Origin: Sabellastarte sp. h YS-2021
Taxonomy: Eukaryota > Annelida > Polychaeta > Sabellida > Sabellidae
NCBI GenBank assembly: GCA_964017235.1
Contig: OZ024928.1
Span: 155,768,881 to 155,832,880 of the forward strand
Direction of reading: 5' to 3'
DNA: 64,000 nt
The translations under genes were made by a program, and so were the position numbers. Positions 42,946 through 54,422 of this stretch are shown here, one piece after another; within the stretch, counting starts at the first letter, position 1, and each line of letters starts with the position of its first letter. Under the pieces are notes generated by a model. It ran no database searches. It was not told the origin of the DNA and saw nothing but the letters and a program-made list of their open reading frames with translations.

Positions 42946-43800
42946 GTGATCTGCAAGGAAATCCCAGGGGAAATCCGTGTCCTCATATCTTCTCATAAAT
43001 ATTAATGACTTGGGTGCTGTGGCAGTGAGTTCTCGAGTTTAAAGTATTTAATCTTCACCTATGCTTCCATTTTATAAAATATTGCAAGGAAATCCCAGGG
43101 GAAATCTGTGTCCTCATATCTTCTCATGAATATTAATGACTTGGGTGCTATGGCCGTGAGTTCTCGAGTTTAACTTATTTGATTTTCGTCTATGCTTCCA
43201 TTTTGAAAAATATTGCAAGGAAATCAAATGGAAAATCTGTGTCCTCATATCTTCTCATGAATATTAATGACTTGGGTGCTGTGGCAGTGAGTTCTCGAGT
43301 TTAAAGTATTTCATCTTCGCCTATGCTTCCATTTTATAAAATATTGCAAGGAAATCCCAGGGGAAATCTGTGTCCTCATATCTTCTCATGAATATTAATG
43401 ACTTGGGTGCTATGGCTGTGAGTTCTCGAGTTTAAATTATTTGATTTTCGTCTAATGCTTCCATTTTAAAAAATATTGCATGGAAATCAAATGGAAAATC
43501 TGTGTCCTCATATCTTCTCATGAATATTAATGACTTGGGTGCTATGGCCATGAGTTCTCGAGTTTAAATTATTTGATTTTCGTCTAATGCTTCCATTTTA
43601 AAAAATATTGCAAGGAAATCCCATGGAAAATCTGTGTCCTCATATCTTCTCATGAATATTAATGACTTGGGTGCTATGGCCGTGAGTTCTCGAGTTTAAA
43701 TTATTTGATTTTCGTCTATGCTTCCATTTTAAAAAATATTGCAAGGAAATCAAATGGAAAATCTGTGTCCTCATATCTTCTCATGAATATTAATTATGGT
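42946..43800. repeat. 131-bp satellite array, seven units in an alternating pattern
   Basis: The landmark 'attaatgacttgggtgct' recurs at 43001, 43132, 43263, 43394, 43526 and 43658 (131-132 bp apart). Unit starts alternate between 'aatcccagggg' (42960, 43093, 43353; 'aatcccatgg' at 43618) and 'aatcaaatgg' (43222, 43483, 43749), a two-unit higher-order repeat of about 262 bp. Confidence 0.88.
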
Positions 43801-44295
43801 CATCTGGTATTTTTGTGTAGTTGTAGATTTTGTTTTCTGTAGGGTTCCACATAAATTTTACTGTAATATTCTGATTTTTTGCTTTGATTAATATTTCTTT
43901 TTATTAATAATTGCACTGAAAAAAAATCAGATTGAAAGTTTATTTGCTAGCTGTAATGTTTACTGCCAGTGGACATTTTAATAGCATGAAAATCTCATGG
44001 ATCACCGATTCACCATACTTAGGTTCTGTGGCTGTGAGTTCTCGTTTTAGTAATACATGATCATTGAACATCATAAAGACTTTTTGACATTTTAGCTAAA
44101 ATGAGATTTTTATTATGATTCAGTAAATTTTTCTTTATATCCCATTCATATAGGGTCATTGACTTTAATGACTTAATTTTGGCAACCTGTAGAATGAAAA
44201 TTTGATTGATAAGAATTCTGTCCTAAATTCTCTGAAAATGTCCTAAACGTTTTCCTAGTCTTAGGACAGAATGTCCGGTCGGACTTTTCATGTAG
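43801..44295. other. Unassigned AT-rich sequence
   Basis: A degraded satellite fragment (ggttctgtggctgtgagttctcg at about 44022). Otherwise nothing. Confidence 0.4.
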
Positions 44296-44690
44296 CAGAA
44301 TCACTGGCGACTTATTGATAATATAAACCATGCATGTTTAAGGATGGGATGTAGCAAGTTGAATGTACATTTAATGCAGAACCTCTATGTAATAGATCAT
44401 GAAGCTTGTGCTTGTGGGTACCCTCAAGAAAACATAAATCATTTTTTTCTATATTGCCCCTTGTATGACAATATCCGTCACATTTTACACAATGCATTGA
44501 TAATAGCAGGAAATATCGAAATCTCACCAGAAATCCTACTTTACAGAAGTAATATTTTAAGCTATGAAAAGAATCTAGTTATTTTTGATGCAGTCCATAA
44601 ATATATCTGCCAATCCAAACGCTTCTCACCAACTCTATACCAGGGATTGTTCATCCCACTCATTTTCATTTCATTTCATCTGTAAATATT
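44296..44690 (+). pseudogene. C-terminal domain of a LINE, possibly the end of LINE A
   Basis: The frame HWRLIDNINHACLRMGCSKLN, then CACGYPQENINHFFLYCPLY and VHKYICQSKRF, matches the Cys/His C-terminal domain found in many molluscan LINE proteins (HARLRMGCS..LN..L...C.CG....HFF..CP.Y). It begins about where the LINE A frame ends at 42760 (LYCHGSRR). The satellite may therefore be inserted in LINE A, or this may be a separate copy. Confidence 0.7.
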
Positions 44691-45287
44691 TCATCCTGCA
44701 AAAGGACTTATATAATTGTACTTGTATGATTGTTGTCCGATTGCTAATAAAATATGTTTAAATAGATACATATATATTTTCCATTATCATAAACAATACA
44801 GAGGTCAAATTTTCACTTCCCCCCAAAAAAAATAAATAAAAATAAAATAAATGGGTGGGATAAGTTGATTCTGTTTTAATAGAACCAACAATAGCTACTT
44901 TACTTAATTCACATATATACCTTCAAGAAACATAGTATTTACTATTAAAAATCAGTACAGCTCGAAACCTTCAAAATTACAAGCATTCATCTATTACTAT
45001 ATTACTATTAGCAGGTACGATGCCGGATTCAGACTGATATTAATATTTCTGTAGTTTTATGTGATCACTATCACGTATATCTGTATTGACGCTTGCTCTC
45101 ATAAGAATTGGAGAAAAAACAGAAATGTACTAATAAGTAATGAGGACTGGAAGAGCCACAAAACATTATATCTTGCATGTTTTCCCAGCCGTCATGTTAG
45201 TGTCAGTAAATAGAGACAGTCAACAGTTTCTCATTGAAAATAAGATGGTGATGAAGGTCACATGACATTCACTTGGTTTTGTGTCAG

Positions 45288-45347
45288 CAGAAGAACCCCC
45301 TGAGTTTCAAGGCTCTTTACCATGCAAAATTCTCTTTGAGAGACTAT
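45288..45347 (+). CDS. Exon e of the putative myristoylated protein
   Basis: The acceptor ttggttttgtgtcag and an excellent donor (TAT|gtaagt) bound 60 nt. Phase 0 (in line with exon d) reads QKNPLSFKALYHAKFSLRDY and leads in frame to exon f. A second open phase reads EEPPEFQGSLPCKILFERL, so the assignment is not unique, and the exon could instead belong to another gene. Confidence 0.5.
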
Positions 45348-45781
45348 GTAAGTATTTCGTTTGTCATGCTGTATACACAATTTGTAAGCAAAAGTACTGT
45401 TTCAGCACTACAAATATAGAAATGTTACACTTTTATTCTATTTTGGGAATAACACCCAACCATTTCTTATTTTTTATCTCTTGCAATGCTGCTTGATCTT
45501 TGCAAAAAGAAGGACTTGGCTTAGAAAACAGATAACCTAATTCAGTGAAATCAATTCCCTCTGGGCCATGAAAATTTAAAATTGGCCCCTCAAGCAACCA
45601 GGTTGTCTATGGGACCACCTCAAATTGTGCAATTTCTGTCCCAAATGGTCACAAATGATCTTTTATATCATATGTCCTTTATGGCTGATATTTAGGTTGC
45701 TATGGCTTAACTTCAGGTGAAGACTTATCCTTTGGCTGTACACTCTTCTGTAATAATGAGTTGAATTAGAATGAGAAGATA

Positions 45782-46506
45782 CAGGGCTTGACATTAACTT
45801 TTTAACTGCTTGCCAGTAGGGCAAGTACCATTTAGATTTCACTTACCCTCATCTAAAATCTGCTTCACTTACCCAGATCTAAAATCTACTTGCCGATATT
45901 TTGTTGCTTCATAGGTTTAATTAAGCATATGACTTGAGATTTTCATACCGGTAATTAGAGGTTTAACTCTAATGATATTTACAGTTCACCAATGAAACAA
46001 ACACTTTTCAAATTCCACTGTCACTATGCCCCTGTTCTTCGGAACTCTTTCCCTTTCCAAACATAAACAGTCCCTCTGTCACATCCTTCCAGAAACACCT
46101 GAAAACTCACCTGTTTAACACCGGTTTCCCCACCTAGTCTCCTTCCCTTTGGTCACACCCATAACTCCGGATTACTGACCTTGACCTCCCCTCACTATCC
46201 ATATGACAAATGTATTTGCTAGTATAGTGCACTGAGTTCCCTTTTATGGGGATGATATTGTGCCTGCAAAGCAGTAGATTAGATTAGACTAGGTTAGATA
46301 TGACTGTGGCAGTGATCAAATCAAATCAGTTATCGGACTTAAAATACATTTAGAGTTTTAGACAAGACTGAAATTTTTTTAAATAATAGAAAAAAAGTAA
46401 GTGATATTTGACCCAATTTGAGTTTCTTGCCATCTGCACAAGTGAAGCACAAAATCCATTTGCCCTGACTGAAAATTCACTTGCCCATGGTTAACATCCA
46501 GCCCTG
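45782..46506. mobile_element. hAT-like non-autonomous element carrying a LINE end
   Basis: The ends CAGGGCTTGACATTAAC and (reverse complement) CAGGGCTGGATGTTAAC. Inner arms pair further through 'ggcaagt' motifs. CAGGGCT-ends are common in animal hAT elements. An 8-bp target duplication is not clear. Confidence 0.65.
45970..46310 (+). pseudogene. LINE 3' end within the hAT-like element
   Basis: The frame RNSLPFPNINSPSVTSFQKH, then LKTHLFNTGF and stop, is the conserved end of a CR1/L2-like RT. The 3'UTR ends in an (ATTAG)n tail at about 46280-46305. Confidence 0.7.
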
Positions 46507-46871
46507 AGATAAGTTATAAAAATCCACCAATTAATCTTCTTCTCTACTTCCCAAAATGATTGGGGCTTGTAGTGTGACTTATCCATATAATTCGTAATAG
46601 TCAGGTGAAGGTCATATACAACTTGCCTTTGTAGTTATATGATTCATCTCACTTAGGACAAATCACCTGTTACTTCCACCAAAGTGATACATGTATTAAA
46701 TTGACGACTGTTTGAGAGCCTGTTTGTTTCTTAGCAGGATTTCGCAAACACTACTGGCTGGATCTTCAGGAAAAAAATATATGAGAGGATGCGTCTTGAT
46801 TTAACTTAGATCCACTAAAATTTTGAGAGTGCTCTTGATAACCTCCAGGATACAGGAAAATATCAAAGATA

Positions 46872-47148
46872 GGGTCTCATGTGGCTCAGTTGGTAGGGTG
46901 TTCGATCCCCACTGATGTCAACTGTTTCATGTGCGGTAACATCCTTGGGCAAGATGTTAACCTGGTCTGTGCCTCTCTCCACCTAGGGGAAATATGGGTA
47001 CCCAGCTTTAAGGGATACTGGTTTTTGCTCCTTGCATGTCAGCAATAGGTAAGGTTACTAAGGCTAGCTATCCTTGCCGGGGTAATACTGTGTAAAGCGC
47101 TTTGAGCTAATAATAGAAAAACCGCCAAATAAGAGCCCAGTATTATTA
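46872..47148 (+). mobile_element. tRNA-derived SINE, type 3
   Basis: A-box 'tggctcagttggtag', B-box 'gttcgatcccc', a long body, and the end 'tgtaaagcgctttgagc' followed by a short tail. Unrelated in body to types 1 and 2. Confidence 0.8.
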
Positions 47149-47599
47149 AAGATCCAGATTTTCCGATTTACTTATTATTGAGCCATTTTTTTTAAATCAT
47201 ATATGTCTTGGCAGAGTTATGTGCTCTCTGAGTGCTCTCATTTTATTATTTTGCCAGTCCTTTTAAACAGGATCAGTTGGCCAAAGCCAAGCTGTTATAG
47301 CCTCACAGGATGTCTTACAACTTTTCTTGTTATTGAAACTAGGTTATCAAAGATCAGTTGTAAAACAGGAGTGAAATCATGGAATATCTGACATTGATTT
47401 TCCACCTGAATAATGTAGTGAAATGTAACAGGATGTAATGTTGGTCAGTTTTTATGTTGAGTCATAAATATTGAGTATTGCACAATAAGGAAGAGTGCCC
47501 AATAGGCATGAACTTTTAGATATGAAAATAGCAATTCATGATGAGAGCAAATAATTTGTTTATATATAATTAAAGTTATATATAGACATAGACATATGT

Positions 47600-47935
47600 C
47601 ATGGTAGAAACTTCAATCTGGTAGAATTTGAAATTCTACCAGTAGAAACTCCAATTGGACTTTCTACCAAGTTTAGTTTGGTTGTAGACTTGCTCCAAGT
47701 CTTTGTATTTCTTATTCCACCAAATCTGGCATACATGGAATCATTTTGGATCCATCTTGATGGGTGGGGATATTACTCTCAGATGAAATACAAATACTTA
47801 ATTCAGCACCAAATTCTTGAAAAAAATTCATTCAGTCCTGAAACTTTACCCATGACAAAAGGACTTGAGGAAAGTATAGTATAGTAGAAACCCCAATGGG
47901 ACTTTCTACCAGTAGATTTGACTCTCTATCACCCA
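47600..47935. repeat. Small repeat with duplicated 'gtagaaac.ccaat.ggactttctacca'
   Basis: The motif occurs at about 47643 and 47885 and is preceded by a hairpin ggtagaatttgaaattctacc. Nature unknown. Confidence 0.5.
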
Positions 47936-47983
47936 CATAGAAATTCAAATTCAGTTAAATACTAAATTGTATATTTACATTAC

Positions 47984-48470
47984 GCCCCATTCACACTACA
48001 GGTGGTCGTCCCGCAGTTAAAACTTTTTCTCGGCAGTGGAACCCCCCCCCAGGTCACCCCATTTCGTCTGAGTTGTTCACACTACAGGCAAACGACCACT
48101 GATTGTACCTCCATTAACCTCAACTCACCTTCAGCGAAATGACCAATACCTTAACTCACCTTATGTTGCTATATTACACCAAGAGACGATCGAATAACAA
48201 CCTTATGTGCACCATGAACCACACCTTTGGTTACCATAGTCAGATTTTAATATGAGCATGCGCGAAATCGTCTGCCATGCTCACGGTACCAAAATAAGAG
48301 GTGGAAATTTTAAACAGTTTAAAACTTCTGTAGGACTCGAAAGGTAATGGACGGTTTGCCACTGACTTGCAAGGTCGCATACTAAAGCCAGACGGTGATC
48401 CAAGGAAAGGGACATTTCCCCAAACGCAGCCTACCGTGAGAGATACAGCCTGTAGTGTGAAAGGGGTATT
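47984..48470. mobile_element. MITE with CCCC(A/T)TTCACACTACAGG ends
   Basis: The left CCCCATTCACACTACAGG and the right reverse complement CCCCTTTCACACTACAGG (48450-48468). A further 'gttcacactacagg' lies just inside the left end. No transposase. Confidence 0.7.
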
Positions 48471-49651
48471 GATCTGGAGAAAATTCATACCTGCTACCAA
48501 GAAATTTCTAAAAATTGTTTAATGATAACATTTTCCTGCCAGTTATCATTATGAGTCATCAGCAATTAAGGGTATACAAGAAATGAACAAAGGGGAGTGT
48601 AACATATGCACTGTGTGATCTAAAAAATATAACGGAATTTTGTTTATTGCTATGTGACACTTGAACAGCTTTTGAAGGCACATACATGTTTTAGTGGACT
48701 AAATTACCTACTTAAAATGTTTACATAACGCCACTCTATATGTTTGAAAGCTCTAAACGGAAAAGTTCGTGTTTAATCTAGTTTGATACTTTATTTGATG
48801 GTGAAACAGCAAGTTTTTGTGTTCAACTGCTGAATAGTATGAAATAAAAATATCATTTTTGAGCTCTCCAAAGCGCACTTCTAGTGATCACTTTTGTTTT
48901 CTCTAGACTTTCAGGAATCGTGTACTACTCTGTGTTAGGGTACTAGTTGTATTTCTGATTGCTTTGCAGTTTGGGCATGTAGACAGAAAAAAATTTCAGC
49001 CTTGTTTGCCAAAATACTGAACATATCAAATTTGGAAGACTTGACTGAATGTTGAAACATACAGTAGAATATATAAGTAAGGACTGTCATCCCCTTTATC
49101 ATAAAATAATAAAAAATATACATTTCAAAATAAGATTTTTTTAAATTGATAACTGATTTAACTATCATAGTTTATATACGCCATTCATGAACAAAAAAAA
49201 AAATTGACATGACTGAGTACATGATGATGCAAAGGACAAATAGGAAACCCATAATGTACTCCATTGACTTGTATGAGGACTTTATGTATATCCACTAAAA
49301 TGTGTGTGCACATTCCATGTTAGTAGTTGATTTCTATGAGCCTGTAATGTGTCTACACACATGTTTGCCTTTGTTGATTGGTGCAACCATTCTCTGTGCG
49401 ATCTTATTCCAAGTATGTAATTCAAATGGCAGAAATTCCAGAGTTAATTCACAAACAATTTTCCTGTTAATCAGGTATCAGGTATCCATGTGCTTAATCT
49501 GTTTAATTAGACTACTGGTTGGATCTTCCTGCAAAAAAAAAAAAAAATCAGAAGATGGTCTACCTTAGATCCCATTAAATTTTGAGAGTCATCTGGATAA
49601 CAGTCTGGATACAAAAAAAATCTAGATTTTCCCATTTACTTTATTATTATT
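48471..49651. other. AT-rich sequence with a minor dispersed repeat
   Basis: 49480-49615 resembles 46730-46860 ('actggttggatcttc', 'ttagatcc..ttaaattttgagag'). Otherwise nothing. Confidence 0.4.
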
Positions 49652-50492
49652 AAGCGTCCCTGAAAGGGCGCTTATTTGTTTTTGCCTCAGTTTCCTCGCC
49701 GCCGCCACATTGTGGTCTCCCTTGAATATCTCCCTTATTATTAGAAGGTTTCAAACCATATTTGGCAGTTATATACCTTAGGCGTGGGAAAATTTTTCTG
49801 CATGCTTAAATTTGACCTTTGCCCTTTATGAAGGTCACATGATCAAAAACAGTCATCGAAGTTCAGGAAAAACTACTTGCTATACAGCCTTATAATTTGA
49901 CACACCTGTTCATACTATCGAAAACACGAGCTGATTAGATTTTGGGAGCAATCCCTTGAAAAATGTCTCATTTATGAGTGATTTTCTGACACCTTCCAAT
50001 CTGAAAGCCTTAAATTTAGGTCAACCGCCCTATTATCTTCTTAAGTATTGCATTTAGAGGTTCTGCTGTATTAGGAAAGCATATGTGGAGAATCTAAATA
50101 GCCAGTCAGTTTTATCCAATGACCCCCCCCCCCCCCCTCTTATGGGTCAAGCTATGGTCATAAAATAGTTGCTTTGTAGTTTTGACTTATATCTTCTTTA
50201 TTGTTGCTTTTATACCTTCAGAATGTATTAAGAGGTATTGGGAAAGCATATGTGGAGAGTCTAAATAGCTGGTCAGTTTTACCCCCCGACCCCCCCCCCC
50301 CCCCTATGGGCCAAACTGGGGTCATAAATAGCAGCTTTGGAGTTTTTGCCTTATATCTCCTTTATCGTTGCTTTTATAGCTTTAGAATGTATTAAGAGGT
50401 ATTGGGAAAGCATACGGCGCAGCTTTGTGCATTCTTAGCTTTACAGCATGCTTATTAAAACCACAAAGTATTTTATCTTTCAGGGATGCTTT
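49652..50492. mobile_element. Family D tandem-repeat element
   Basis: The head AAGCGTCCCTgaaAGGGCGCTT (49652-49673) is a hairpin. The right end CTTTCAGGGATGCTT (50478-50492) is its inverted copy. The centre has about two units around 'gcatatgtggaga.tctaaatagc' 168 bp apart, with C homopolymers at 50123-50137 and about 50290-50304. Confidence 0.7.
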
Positions 50493-51043
50493 GCTCTTGT
50501 TAGCAAAAACATTCCTCTAGTTTGCCTTGACAGAGGTGTGCCCTCTCCAAGTGCTCTTGTTTTCATTTAAAACTTTGAATTGCAGTATTGATATTTGGCA
50601 GTAAAACTACTTGTGTCTCATACTGACCTACCATATTTATCCGCATAAATGGCCCAGGGGTGATACAGTTTTTAAAAAGGCGTGGAGGGGGATACGACTA
50701 TTACAGATAAAATAATCAACTCTTGAGTCCAGTGGCAATGGGCGGTAATGGACACTTGCAGCCTTGATCTCACTTGCCAGCATGTATAATGGTGGGAGTG
50801 CTTAAAATATTAGAAACACACCTTAAATCTGAAGAAATTATAAACTTCTATCCCATATTTTTGCAGATATTAATGCATCTGTGATCAAAACTGCCATGTT
50901 TTGTTAAGAGGGATGTAAAACCCCGAAATATAAACATTGCAAAGGTTGAGAGGGGGGTGGTGATTAATATGGAGGGGGCGTTTGTACAGATAAATAGGGT
51001 CGGTCAATATTTGAAAGGCTCAAAGTTTGGTCTTTACCCCTTG

Positions 51044-52400
51044 GTTTGGTTTTAGCCCTTGAGGGCTGTCGGGGTATTGTTTTCACCCGTGGTGTCCTGA
51101 TGGGCGGGCGGTCGGCCGGGTGGCAGGGAAAAGTTTGTCTGGGCTGTATCTCAGAAACCGTAAGGTGTAGGAAGTTGATACTTAGTAGGGACATTAGTTA
51201 GGAGGTGTAGGTGTGCAACATCATGGTCTGACTTTGATTTGACCTTGCTGTAGTGACCTTGAGTTTGAAAATCTTGTCGGGGCTATATCTCGGAGACCGT
51301 AAGGTGTAGGAAGTTGATACTTTGTAGGGACATTGGTTAGGGGGTGTAGGTGTGCAACGTCATGGTGTAACCTTGATTCAACCTTTGACCTTGCTGTAGT
51401 GACCTTGACCTCTAAAATCTTGTCTGGGCTATATCTCAGAAACCGTAAAGTGTAGGAAGTTGATACTTGGTAGGGACATTGGTTAGGGGGTGTAGGTGTG
51501 CAACGTCATGGCGTGACCTTGATTTGACCTTTGACCTTGCCATAGTGACCTTGACCTATAAAATCTTGTCCGGGGTATATCTCGGAAACCGTGAGGTCTA
51601 GGAAGTTGATACTGAGTAGGGACATTGGCCAGGGTGTGTAGATGTAAAACGTCATGGTGTGACCTTGATTTGACCTTTGACCTTGCCATAGTGACCTTGA
51701 CCTATAATACCTTGCCTGGGCTATATTTTGGAAACCATAAGGTGTAGGAAGTTGATATTTGGTAGGGAGATTGGTCAAGGGTTATATGTGTGCAACGTCA
51801 TGGTGTGACCTGGATTTGACCTTTGATCTTGCATATCTGATACTATTTTATGTCTCTACGAGCATATCTAACACTATTTATCTCGCTTATATCTCTCTTA
51901 TGTCTTTTTACTTGAATCTTGGTTGTTGCACTTTTGGGTGTCTTTTGGTGTTAGATTAAGCACTGTTAAAGTCATATTAGAAGTCATTAACTGTTTTACT
52001 TTTGCAACTTCCCATTGTAACAGATGGTATTGCATCAAGTGAGCCACAGGTTTTGCCCCAATTCCACATAAAAGCATGTATTGCTACATCTGTATGTATA
52101 GGTAATATTCAAAACATCCAAACCATAATTCGACCATACAAATGAAAATCAAAATGGGAGAAGTCTTAAAGCTTCATAATTTTTGGTTTACTGAATTGTC
52201 TTGTTTTAATGCTTATTCTTTACATGCAATTTCTTTCTCTTAGATGTTATTTTCTCTACTTAAACATTATTTGGACACTGACACTGCTCTGAAAGTATCC
52301 CAATCTGTGTACTGTTTCACTACTTCTATATCTCATGGTGTTGAAAACTATTTTCCCAGGCTAGCTGTGGGGTACGGGCATCTCTGATGCTATTTTTATT
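51044..52400 (+). mobile_element. Family A tandem-repeat element, copy 3 (most complete)
   Basis: The head has the 'agcccttgagggct' hairpin. Units start 'cttgtc.gggctatatctcgg' at 51271, 51418, 51565 and 51708 (147, 147, 143). The tail from about 51940 ends 'tggggtacgggcatctctga', giving an inverted match to the head TACCCCACAGC of other copies. TGACCTTTGACCT repeats are at 51525-51537 and 51671-51683. It ends just before the acceptor of exon f. Confidence 0.75.
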
Positions 52401-52413
52401 TCTCTTTCAATAG

Positions 52414-52449
52414 CTAAGATCACATGAAGACAAGCCCCCAATGAAATGA
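52414..52449 (+). CDS. Exon f (last) of the putative myristoylated protein
   Basis: The strong acceptor tatttctctttcaatag is followed in phase 0 by LRSHEDKPPMK and TGA. Joined to exon e this gives a charged C terminus. Following sequence would be 3'UTR. The evidence is the acceptor, the phase agreement and an immediate stop; a 12-codon exon cannot be proven by eye. Confidence 0.4.
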   Translation, partial: LRSHEDKPPMK

Positions 52450-52664
52450 ATCCCACTTGTTGTCTTTATCTGCATTCAAACCTATGACCACAGAGAGTTG
52501 TGGCCTCTCTGTCATTTGAGACCTACCATATGTATTCTATAAATGTACCAGGGGCTATGCATTCTTGAAAGGCAGGGGAGGGAGCAACTACTTGAGGCAC
52601 AGAAACCACCCAAGTGTCCAGGGGTAATGGGTGATAATGACATACTTTACCAGTATCACCTCTT

Positions 52665-52891
52665 GGGGCCATGATGGGGCAATGGTAACACACTCGCCTC
52701 CCACTTCTGAGGTCATTGGTTCAAAACCCGGACCTTATGTGGGAAAGTTGGTAGTTGCTTACTGATGGTACTGAGTTTACAGTACAGAACCTTGACCACT
52801 GTATGCACTTGTTTCCTCTGCCCACAAGACTACCCATTGTGATATGACCTGTACAGTGTTGAAAGCGACGTAAAACCACCAATAAATAAAT
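52665..52891 (+). mobile_element. tRNA-derived SINE, type 1 (diverged)
   Basis: The same landmarks as 1643-1880 with more substitutions, ending 'tgaaagcgacgtaaaaccacc' and (AAAT)n. Confidence 0.85.
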
Positions 52892-54192
52892 ACAACTGGC
52901 ATCTTGGTTGTCATTACATTTAATTGTGGGAGCGCTTAAACTATTAGAAACAAACCTTATATCTGGAGAAAATATAAACTTTTATTTCCTATTTTTGTAA
53001 ATTGTAAGGCCATATTAATACTGATATGTTTTCATTTTTCAGGTGGGCGATTGATTTGGTAGATGAGAAACTTTAAGGTATAGGAACTTAATGCTTGGTG
53101 GGGACTTCGGTAAGCCAGGGGTACGCCAGGGCATCTTAAGCTATTTGTATCTATATTTAATATCTACATCAGGAAACTTCTTGGCAAAATGTTCCCTTTT
53201 AAAATTTAAACAAAATAATCACAGTCAGCAATGGTGCATCACAAATAGCAACATCACACATGTAAACACCTAAATATAAATTTGATGAGTATAAAGATCA
53301 CTGTCACAAATCCAACCTCAATGTTGAATGTGTACTTACAGCAGTAGTGAGTAGTCCAAATAACTTATTTACTTATTCTCTGGTCTGATAAAATCTGCAG
53401 TATTATCAAAAAGGTATTCTGTAAAAGAATGAAAAAAAGAGCACAGTTTCTCTGAAAAGTTTAATTTTTAATGTGAGTTAATAGAATCACTGAAATAATA
53501 GTTTTATTAAATTAGAAGTTATATGCTTAATGAGGAGACATTTTTGGTAATAAAGAATTAATTATAAATGGTGAGAGAATGTGGCAGTAGTCAGAATGTC
53601 ATCCATTGTTTGCGTATTAAAGCTATTACCCGGGTATATGAAATGTTTTGTTACAATTTTAATAAATATGCATATTTAAAAAGTGGGACAAGTTTCAATG
53701 AGTGCATTTGTTTACAAACACACTTAGTGCTTTATCCCAACAAAAACAAAGAGTTGTAATATGTAAATATGCATATACAGTGTTAAAAAGAACATTCAGC
53801 AAGGACTTGTTATGATATGCTTAGGGTTCATGTGTATCCTTTCACTTGACTCTGTACCAAGGACACCCTTTTCCTGCAAGGGATTGTTGTCCAGCTGTAT
53901 TGTTGATAGTGTAGCTTTTTTCAAAAAAAAATATGTCTGAAAATATAAAGTATTCAAACTTTTGTCTTCTTCATTACATTTATTTCTGTGCCAAATTAAG
54001 CTCCTTTGATCATCAACAGACAATCAGTATACTGGTGCCTTTACATTTAAAACAACTTTTTTCTGTATCTGTATTAATTACAGTATTGTGACATGCAACT
54101 AGTATGCACTGATTTCCTCCATCCCATCTGCTTTAAATCATAATGACAATTCGTTAAAAGAAGTTGTAAACTCAAAAACCTAAAATTGAAAC
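52892..54192. other. AT-rich sequence with a family A remnant
   Basis: 53060-53130 keeps 'gaaactttaaggtataggaactt..tgcttggtggggac', a decayed family A unit. No exon was found. Confidence 0.45.
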
Positions 54193-54422
54193 TAGGGCTG
54201 TTAAAGAGTACTTGAGTACTCATTAAAGATTAGATTACTAAATTATTTGGAGTACAAAATGAACAAAAAAGTACTCTTTTACACTCAAGTAGTGACCTTT
54301 TATAAACCATTCTTGATAAAAGTGACATAAACTGGATAGATTTCTTTTAATTTTCAGGGGAAAATGGCACATTTTGTTGTATTTATCGCTAAATACAATT
54401 TTTGCTACTTGTGGCAGCCCTA
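54193..54422. mobile_element. 230-bp hAT-type MITE with 8-bp target duplication
   Basis: The ends TAGGGCTG and CAGCCCTA are exact complements, flanked by attgaaac at 54185-54192 and 54423-54430. TIR and 8-bp duplication are diagnostic of the hAT superfamily. Confidence 0.9.

Noticed and set aside
42946..43800. Protein repeat gene in the 131-bp array
   Set aside because: The period is not a multiple of three and all frames contain stops.
48240..48500. Minus-strand 86-codon frame (MVAGMNFLQ...) as a gene
   Set aside because: Lies mostly within the 47984-48470 inverted-repeat element and has no recognisable domain.
49302..49568. 88-codon + strand frame with hydrophobic stretches as a membrane protein
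   Set aside because: No splice signals or homology, and it runs into a poly-A/Lys tract within a dispersed repeat.
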